Positions 59,163-64,000 of a stretch of 64,000 nt of DNA are shown in pieces (the first letter of the stretch is position 1; each line of letters starts with the position of its first letter). A program made the translations under genes and the position numbers. The DNA lies in assembly GCA_015075515.1 (NCBI GenBank), contig JABTUE010000003.1:186001-250000 (forward strand). The letters run 5' to 3'. The stretch is from Planctomycetota bacterium. GTDB taxonomy: Bacteria > Planctomycetota > UBA8742 > UBA2392. The notes under the pieces were generated by a model. That model was not told where the DNA came from and did not search any database. It was given only the letters and a program-made list of their open reading frames with translations.

Positions 59163-60546
59163 GCTCTCCCCCTGCTGCCATTGCAGCATCGGCCGGCGCG
59201 GCGCGCCACAGCACACGCCAGGCCAGCACCAGCGCCGCCACCAGCCCCCACGTGGGCACGCCCCAGATCACCAGCCAGTTCAGCGCCTGGTTGCCCGGAA
59301 TACGATGCAGCAGGTGCGGCATGTTCGCCAGCGCAAACGCGCACACCAGCGCCGCCGCGCCCCCGCGGCGCGCGCCCGCGTCGCGCCCCATGCGCGCCGC
59401 CAGCGCCGCCCCCACCAGCGCCATGCCCGCCAGGTGGTAATGCCAGAACAGCACGTTGGCCATGCCGGCGGCCATGAACGCGATGCCGCAGCCGCCCAGC
59501 CAGCCCGCGGCGTCGCGCCGCCGCCACGCCAGCAGCGCCCCCATGCCGTACAGCGCCAGACACACCGCCAGCCCCGCCGCCCGGATCACCGGCGCCGGCA
59601 GCGCAAACAGCAGCGGCCCGTAATCGTCAGGCCCGAACGCGAACGTCCGCAACTGTTCGCGCCGGCCGAACAGCCGCGACAGCGCGGCCGTGGGTGAGCT
59701 GTTGGGCGCGGCAAAGGCGCCCAGGTCGCGGTAGGCCTGGCTGGCCACACGCGGCAGAACCAGTTGTTGCATGTATTGAACGTGCAGGCGCGCGTTGGCG
59801 GCCACGCCGCCGACGGGCCCGTGGGCCGCAATTGTGAACGGCAGCGGCGCCAGTGCCAGCAGCACCGCGCCCAGCGCCATGCCCGCCGCCGCGCGCCATT
59901 GACGCGTCAATAAAAGCAGCGGCAGCAGCGCCACGGGCATGATCTTGATCATGGCGGCAGCGCCCAGCACCGCGCCGCCGCCCAGAGCCCGCCCCCGCGC
60001 AACCAGGTACAGTCCAAAAACCAGCAACAGCAGGATCAGCAGGTTGATGTTGCCCAGCCAGGTGTCCAGCAGCACCGCCGCGAACATCGCCGCCGTGGCC
60101 GACGCCGCAAGCGCCGCGCGCGGACTCCGGGCTCCGGCGCCCGGCCGTATCAGGCCCGGCATCCGCCCGATCAGCCACAACGCCGCCAGCCACAACGCCG
60201 CGTGCAGGGCCACCCACAGCCGGATCACCGTCGGGTACGGGTAAGGCTTCATCACGCTGCGGTCGCGCGGATCCATCTCGGGCCGGTCGTCCAGCCACGT
60301 CAGCGGCGCGCACAGCGCCGCAAAACCCGGCGGATACAGGTACAGGCCGCTTTTGTTGTCCCAGCCGCCGGGGCCGTAGATTTCGTCGCCGCCGGCGCGC
60401 ATGCGCTCGCCGGCTTCCCAGTACACGGTGGCGTCCACCGGGTCGGCTTCCAGCACGCCGGGCACGCCCAGGCTCATGCCCGCCAGCAGCAGGCCGGTGA
60501 GCACCAGAAACGCGACGGAAGCCGCGTGCAGACGGTTTGCCGGCAT
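59143..60546 (-). CDS. GT87/DUF2029-type polyprenyl-sugar mannosyl- or glucosyltransferase
   Basis: 467 residues with ~10 membrane helices. The first periplasmic loop has ADPVDATVYWEAGERMRAGG and GLYLYPPGFAALCAPL, a hallmark region of GT87; further on WLGNINLLILLLLVFGLYLV and GAAAMIKIMPVALLPLL with the conserved lysine. These enzymes transfer a sugar from a polyprenyl-phosphate donor on the outer face of the inner membrane. The sequence does not fix the acceptor. An extended -10 (TGG-TAAAAC) is six bases before the ATG, another leaderless-type start. Confidence 0.85.
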   Translation of the reverse strand: MPANRLHAASVAFLVLTGLLLAGMSLGVPGVLEADPVDATVYWEAGERMRAGGDEIYGPGGWDNKSGLYLYPPGFAALCAPLTWLDDRPEMDPRDRSVMKPYPYPTVIRLWVALHAALWLAALWLIGRMPGLIRPGAGARSPRAALAASATAAMFAAVLLDTWLGNINLLILLLLVFGLYLVARGRALGGGAVLGAAAMIKIMPVALLPLLLLTRQWRAAAGMALGAVLLALAPLPFTIAAHGPVGGVAANARLHVQYMQQLVLPRVASQAYRDLGAFAAPNSSPTAALSRLFGRREQLRTFAFGPDDYGPLLFALPAPVIRAAGLAVCLALYGMGALLAWRRRDAAGWLGGCGIAFMAAGMANVLFWHYHLAGMALVGAALAARMGRDAGARRGGAAALVCAFALANMPHLLHRIPGNQALNWLVIWGVPTWGLVAALVLAWRVLWRAAPADAAMAAGGEHGTDAV

Positions 60547-60552
60547 GACGCT

Positions 60553-60561
60553 GTTTTACCA
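60553..60561 (-). promoter_or_regulatory. Extended -10 of GT87 gene, leaderless spacing
   Basis: TGG-TAAAAC on the minus strand (hexamer 60558-60553), six bases, ATG at 60546. The hexamer lacks the final T, so the match is weaker than the others. Confidence 0.3.
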
Positions 60562-60888
60562 GCACAGCCCGCGCCGCCAACGACCGTGTTTCACCCGCGA
60601 CCGGCCGTGGGTCAGCGTCTGCACCTTGCCCTCAAGCTGAAACGCTTTTGTTCGCGTTCGCGCCGCCCATACCGCTCCCCTTGAAGTGGCAGCCACACCG
60701 CCACAAGGCCGGACGACCGGGATTACCCAACCACCGACGGCGACCAGAACCGAAACGCCCGCTTAATCGTCAGGCGAGACCACTCAGGCGAGTGTAGTGC
60801 TCCCCTGAAGTCAAGCCACCCGGTTTGCTTGTTGGGCCCGGCGTAGTTGGCCAGGCCCTGAAAGGTTTGTCCGGCTTGATTGGGTGCC
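60562..60888. other. Intergenic region without recognisable gene
   Basis: Between the GT87 gene and the tsf stop. No tRNA, no convincing terminator, no ORF with gene-like properties. A short frame on the minus strand only overlaps the tsf end. Confidence 0.5.
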
Positions 60889-61740
60889 CTATTCGCCGAC
60901 CTTGATGCGGGCAAAGGCCACCAGCTTCAGCGGCTTGCCGACCTGCTTGCCCACGTTGGCCACCTGCTGTTCGACACTGACCGACGGATCCTTGACAAAG
61001 GGCTGGGCCAGAAACGTGCGCTCCTTGAAGAACGCCTGCATGCGGCCCTCGGCGATTTTCTCGACAATGTTTGCCGGCTTGCCGGACTGCCTGGCGAGCT
61101 CTACGGCGATTTCCTTTTCCTTGGCCACCAGATCGGCCGGAATGTCGGCCTGCACCAGCCCCAGCGGGTTGTTGGCCGCGGCGTGCATGGCCAGATCTTT
61201 GGCCAGGGCTTTTTCGGCGTCACTGGCGCCGTCGCTGCCGCCAAGCACCACCAGCACGCCCAGCTTGTTGTCGTTGTGCAGATAGCTGCCGAAGAACCCG
61301 GGTGCCGGGGCCTTCAGCCGCACGTGCTTGCCGATCTGCATGTTTTCGCCGGTCTTGGCCACCAGCGCCGTGATCTGTTCCGAAACCTTGCCCTTGCCCC
61401 CGGCAAAGGCCAGTTCGGCGGGCGCGCCTTCGGCGGCGGCGATGCTTTTGGCGATGCCCTCGGTCAGCGCCACGAACTGTTCGTTGCGCGCGGTGAAATC
61501 CGTCTCGCAGCGCACTTCCACCAGCGCCGCCACACCGCCGGCAACGGCAATGCCCACGCGGCCTTCGGCAGTGTTACGGCCGGCGGTCTTGGCCTGCTTG
61601 ACCTCGCCCTTTTTGCGCAGGAACTCGATGGCTTTTTCGATATCGCCGCCGTTTTCCTGCAGCGCGCGCTTGGCATCCATCATGCCGCAGTCGGTGCGGT
61701 CACGCAGTTCCTTGATCAATGCAGCGGTAATCTCGGCCAT
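60889..61740 (-). CDS. tsf: Elongation factor Ts
   Basis: Exchanges GDP on EF-Tu. 283 residues, usual length. N-terminal UBA-like LIKELRDRTDCGMMDAKRAL, the core dimer region (ETDFTARNEQFVALTEGIAK) and two coiled motifs (LAKDLAMHAAANNPLGLVQA). It follows rpsB with the classic gap, separated by a GC hairpin at 61777-61796. pyrH is not downstream. Confidence 0.98.
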   Translation of the reverse strand: MAEITAALIKELRDRTDCGMMDAKRALQENGGDIEKAIEFLRKKGEVKQAKTAGRNTAEGRVGIAVAGGVAALVEVRCETDFTARNEQFVALTEGIAKSIAAAEGAPAELAFAGGKGKVSEQITALVAKTGENMQIGKHVRLKAPAPGFFGSYLHNDNKLGVLVVLGGSDGASDAEKALAKDLAMHAAANNPLGLVQADIPADLVAKEKEIAVELARQSGKPANIVEKIAEGRMQAFFKERTFLAQPFVKDPSVSVEQQVANVGKQVGKPLKLVAFARIKVGE

Positions 61741-61776
61741 GGTCGGTTCCTGTGTCAGCGGGGCTCTTCAATTGCA

Positions 61777-61796
61777 GGGGCGCCCGCAGGCGCCCC
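61777..61796 (-). promoter_or_regulatory. rpsB-tsf intergenic hairpin
   Basis: Perfect 8-bp stem 61777-61784/61789-61796 with a CGCA loop. It is not followed by a T run; it may set differential expression of S2 and EF-Ts. Confidence 0.4.
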
Positions 61797-61825
61797 CGTC
61801 TGTCAAAACGCGCGCCGGTTGCCTG

Positions 61826-62854
61826 CTAGGCCTTGGGGGCCTCACCCGCAGGCGGCGCCTTCTTGGCCGGGGGCTTGCGCCGGACGGCCGGGGCCGGGGC
61901 GGCCTTTTCGGCCTGGGCCTCGGCGGTTTTTACGGCCTCTTCGGCGGCCTTTTCCATCTCGGCCTTCTGTTCCTCGTTGCGGGCGTGACGGGTGCGGCCG
62001 CCGGCGCCGCGCTGGGGGCGACGGCCCGGGCGCTCGGCCTTGGGTCGCGGCGCGGCCTCGTCATAGCCGCGGATTTCGACCTTTTCGGCAATGCCCTGGC
62101 CGGATTCGTGCAACTGCTTGCCTTCCACACATGCGTCGGCCAGCGACTTGATTACGATCTGCAGGCCGCGCACGCTGTCGTCGTTGCCCGGGATCACGAT
62201 ATCCACGCCTTCGGGGTTGCTGTTGGTGTCCACAATCGCGATCACGGGAATCGCCAGCTTGTTGGCCTCGTGCACCGCGATGTTTTCCTGGCGGGCATCC
62301 ACCACCACCAGACAGGCCGGCAGACGATCCAGGCTGCGCAGACCGTCAAGGTTGAAGAAGATCTTGCGCTTTTCGCGGCCCACCACGGACTGCATCTTCT
62401 TGGGCATCTTTGCATAGGCGCCGCTGGCCTCAAGACCTTCCAGGTGCTCCAGGCGGCTCATGCGCTTGCGGATGGTGGTGAAGTTGGTCAGCGTGCCGCC
62501 CAGCCAGCGTTCGCACATGAAGGCCACGCCGGCGCGCTGGGCCTGTTCGCGCACAATGTCTTTGGCCTGGCGTTTGGTGCCGACAAACAGCACCTGGGCG
62601 CCGGTGCTGCACAGATTGCGCAGAAAGTGGCGCGCGGTGATGATGCCGCGCAGCGATTCTTTCAGGTCAATGATGTGAATGCCGTTGCGCTTGTCGCGGA
62701 TGTAGTTGCGCATGCGCGGATCCCACTTGCTGGTGCGATGACCAAAGTGGAAGCCGGCTTCAATCAGGGTTTCCGCCGTGGCGGGCGGGATGGTATCGGC
62801 CCAGTTGGCGGGGGCCTTTTCTTCCTGCAATGTGCTGAGACGGGTTTCCGACAT
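61826..62854 (-). CDS. rpsB: 30S ribosomal protein S2 with long C-terminal tail
   Basis: 342 residues; the S2 core is ~18-265 (LIEAGFHFGHRTSKWDPRM, IHIIDLKESL, VLFVGTKRQAKDIVREQAQR, RWLGGTLTNF, DARQENIAVHEANKLAIPVI, VDTNSNPEGVDIVIPGNDD). A low-complexity tail of ~75 residues rich in Ala, Lys, Glu, Pro and Arg follows. E. coli S2 has 241 residues. A consensus TTGACA promoter and a ~134-base structured leader lie upstream, fitting autogenous control by S2. Confidence 0.97.
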   Translation of the reverse strand: MSETRLSTLQEEKAPANWADTIPPATAETLIEAGFHFGHRTSKWDPRMRNYIRDKRNGIHIIDLKESLRGIITARHFLRNLCSTGAQVLFVGTKRQAKDIVREQAQRAGVAFMCERWLGGTLTNFTTIRKRMSRLEHLEGLEASGAYAKMPKKMQSVVGREKRKIFFNLDGLRSLDRLPACLVVVDARQENIAVHEANKLAIPVIAIVDTNSNPEGVDIVIPGNDDSVRGLQIVIKSLADACVEGKQLHESGQGIAEKVEIRGYDEAAPRPKAERPGRRPQRGAGGRTRHARNEEQKAEMEKAAEEAVKTAEAQAEKAAPAPAVRRKPPAKKAPPAGEAPKA

Positions 62855-62988
62855 GACACTTTCCCGGGGCGCGGCGCTTCTGGGTCGTTAGCCCGGCAAG
62901 CCGGGGTTGGCACAACCCGCGCCGCAGCCCCCTGTTGGGGACTGCCCCGCAACCGGCCCGGCACACGCCAGACCCCGGGTCGCGGGAG
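62855..62988 (-). promoter_or_regulatory. Structured rpsB 5' leader
   Basis: The ~134-base leader forms several stems on the minus strand: AGTCCCC-AACA-GGGG(G)GCT, GGGTT-GTGCC-AACCC and CCCGGC-TT-GCCGGG. S2 of many bacteria binds its own leader; this fits by position and structure, though I did not match a covariance model. Confidence 0.4.
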
Positions 62989-62994
62989 GGCGGG

Positions 62995-63022
62995 AGTGTA
63001 TCGGCCGGGGTCTGTGTGTCAA
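62995..63022 (-). promoter_or_regulatory. rpsB-tsf promoter
   Basis: TTGACA (63022-63017, full consensus), 16-base spacer, TACACT (63000-62995). Predicted +1 near 62988. Best promoter in the window. Confidence 0.75.
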
Positions 63023-63150
63023 TGCGGGGAAGCGGCAGAACCACCCTCTGCCCGGCGCTGCCGTATCTCGCCGGAACGCCGGCGCCGTGACCGGCCCGTG
63101 ACGCCACTGTCACCTTGGGCAACAGTGCCGCCGGGGCGGCAAATTGTCCC

Positions 63151-63178
63151 TTGACCCGAAATGCCTTGGGGTTATCGT
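63151..63178 (+). promoter_or_regulatory. Promoter of right-edge gene
   Basis: TTGACC (63151-63156), 16-base spacer, TATCGT (63173-63178). Predicted +1 near 63185, leader ~63 bases, divergent from rpsB. Confidence 0.5.
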
Positions 63179-63247
63179 CAGGGGCTGCACCCCCCCTCTC
63201 TGATGTGTCCTGTACCGGTCACCCGCTTTGGCGTGTGGGAGTAGCGC

Positions 63248-64000
63248 GTGCACACCCTTACCAAGGTCCTGGTCATTACCAATCTGGTGTTCTGCCTGAT
63301 CCTCAGCCAGTTCGTGTGGATCTCGCTGTCCGGCAACAGCCAGTGGCGCGAACGTTACGAAGCCGAACGCGACGGCCGCCACCGCGCCAAAGCCAAGCTC
63401 GAGAAGGCCTACAACGAGCTTGTCGCCGTGCGCGAGGCCAACCGCAACGACCTGTCGCAGAACACGGCCGAAGCGGCGGCGCTTAACGCCACGCGCCAGG
63501 CGCTTGAGGCCTGGAAGATTGAATCTGAACTGGCCCGCAACGACGCCGACAAGGCGGCCACGGATCTGTTGAAGGCGATTGAGCCGTTCCGCGAGATTTC
63601 GCAGTCCTACGACCGCGACGTGGTGCAGCGCCTGCAGGCCACGGTGGAAAACCTGACTGAACGCAAGAGCCAGATCTTCGCCCAGCGCAGCGAACAACTG
63701 AAGAAGGTGTCCGACGCGCATATTGCCTATGCCCGCGCCCACGACGCCTACCGCACGCTGGAGTTCCAGCAGTTCCTGATGCAGGAAGAACTCGAGCACC
63801 GCCGCACGCTGGTGGCCCAGTACCGCTGGCTGCGCCCCGACATCCAGGCCGACATCGCCGACAACGGGCCGGTGGTGTTTGCCAAGGTCAACTGGGTACA
63901 GGGCAACAGCCTGCAGCTCAACAAGGGCCGCCGCGACGGCGTGGAACTGCGCCAGAAGTACACCATCACCCGCAACGGCGTCACAATTGCGGTGGCCGAC
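63248..64000 (+). CDS. Membrane-anchored coiled-coil protein, C-terminus cut by window edge
   Basis: 251 codons from GTG 63248 (GGGAG upstream) to the window end, open throughout. One N-terminal helix (VLVITNLVFCLILSQFVWIS), then a long Arg/Glu/Ala-rich coiled coil (~30-185; RAKAKLEKAYNELVAVREAN, LTERKSQIFAQRSEQLKK), then a beta-containing domain (VVFAKVNWVQGNSLQLNKG, RRDGVELRQKYTITRNGVTI) that looks like an OB- or MreC-like barrel. MreC shares this plan (helix, coiled coil, beta domain), but its motifs are not clear enough for a call. The true end is outside. Confidence 0.65.
   Translation, partial: MHTLTKVLVITNLVFCLILSQFVWISLSGNSQWRERYEAERDGRHRAKAKLEKAYNELVAVREANRNDLSQNTAEAAALNATRQALEAWKIESELARNDADKAATDLLKAIEPFREISQSYDRDVVQRLQATVENLTERKSQIFAQRSEQLKKVSDAHIAYARAHDAYRTLEFQQFLMQEELEHRRTLVAQYRWLRPDIQADIADNGPVVFAKVNWVQGNSLQLNKGRRDGVELRQKYTITRNGVTIAVAD

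Overview
The window is GC-rich bacterial chromosome (roughly two thirds GC by eye) coding densely on both strands. An outer membrane is implied by LpxB, lipobox lipoproteins, a DUF3261 protein with an RND-type exporter, and a Tat-dependent periplasmic oxidoreductase. Several ECF sigma factors with long membrane anti-sigma partners, FHA/TPR/HTH scaffolds, acidic low-complexity proteins and an NXR-like molybdoenzyme suggest an uncultivated Planctomycetota-like lineage. That placement is inference: the window has no rRNA and I ran no phylogeny.

Layout. 0-5 kb: FHA protein (cut by the edge), ECF sigma factor, BFD-like [2Fe-2S] protein, EVE protein, response regulator, HTH-TM protein. 5-8.6 kb: hemC, a cystathionine gamma-synthase/lyase family gene, a highly structured non-coding stretch, rpsD. 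8.7-11.2 kb: ECF sigma factor and FecR-type anti-sigma. 11.2-21 kb: a lipid/envelope block (PlsC-C45-TPR fusion, ACP, hotdog protein, DUF3261 lipoprotein, MMPL exporter, MurJ, lipoprotein, cobalamin adenosyltransferase) that resembles the accessory part of aryl-polyene-type clusters without ketosynthases. 21-24 kb: SDR and a secreted beta-propeller protein. 23.9-30.4 kb: complete type II DMSO-reductase operon (alpha, beta, heme-b gamma, TorD chaperone) whose alpha subunit looks like the periplasmic nitrite oxidoreductase/nitrate reductase clade, behind a good promoter and a CRP/FNR-like palindrome. 30.4-33.6 kb: an uncharacterised three-gene operon (diiron protein, cytoplasmic PhnD-fold protein, acyl-CoA-dehydrogenase-fold flavoprotein). 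33.9-44.8 kb: housekeeping (ugd, tsaD, rhomboid, hemL, TPR, dinG, rpoN, recR). 45-51 kb: surface/secreted proteins, a radical SAM protein, lpxB. 51.2-55 kb: accessory patch with an inverted-repeat element, a heavily frameshifted gene, two overlapping unknown genes and a perfect 15-bp hairpin. 55-60.5 kb: ECF sigma factor, an anti-sigma protein with six exact 26-residue repeats and a cyclase-like toroid, TerB-like protein, GT87 protein. 60.9-64 kb: tsf and rpsB with a structured leader, and a coiled-coil protein cut by the edge.

How parts work together. The alpha/beta/gamma/TorD genes should give one exported complex that moves two electrons between an N-oxyanion-type substrate and a heme b lipoprotein. 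Sigma factors at 8.7 and 55.2 kb sit directly before their predicted membrane anti-sigma partners. ACP, hotdog, DUF3261 and MMPL genes probably make and export an acyl lipid. Several genes carry a -10 hexamer followed by exactly six bases and then the start codon, so leaderless mRNAs seem common in this organism.
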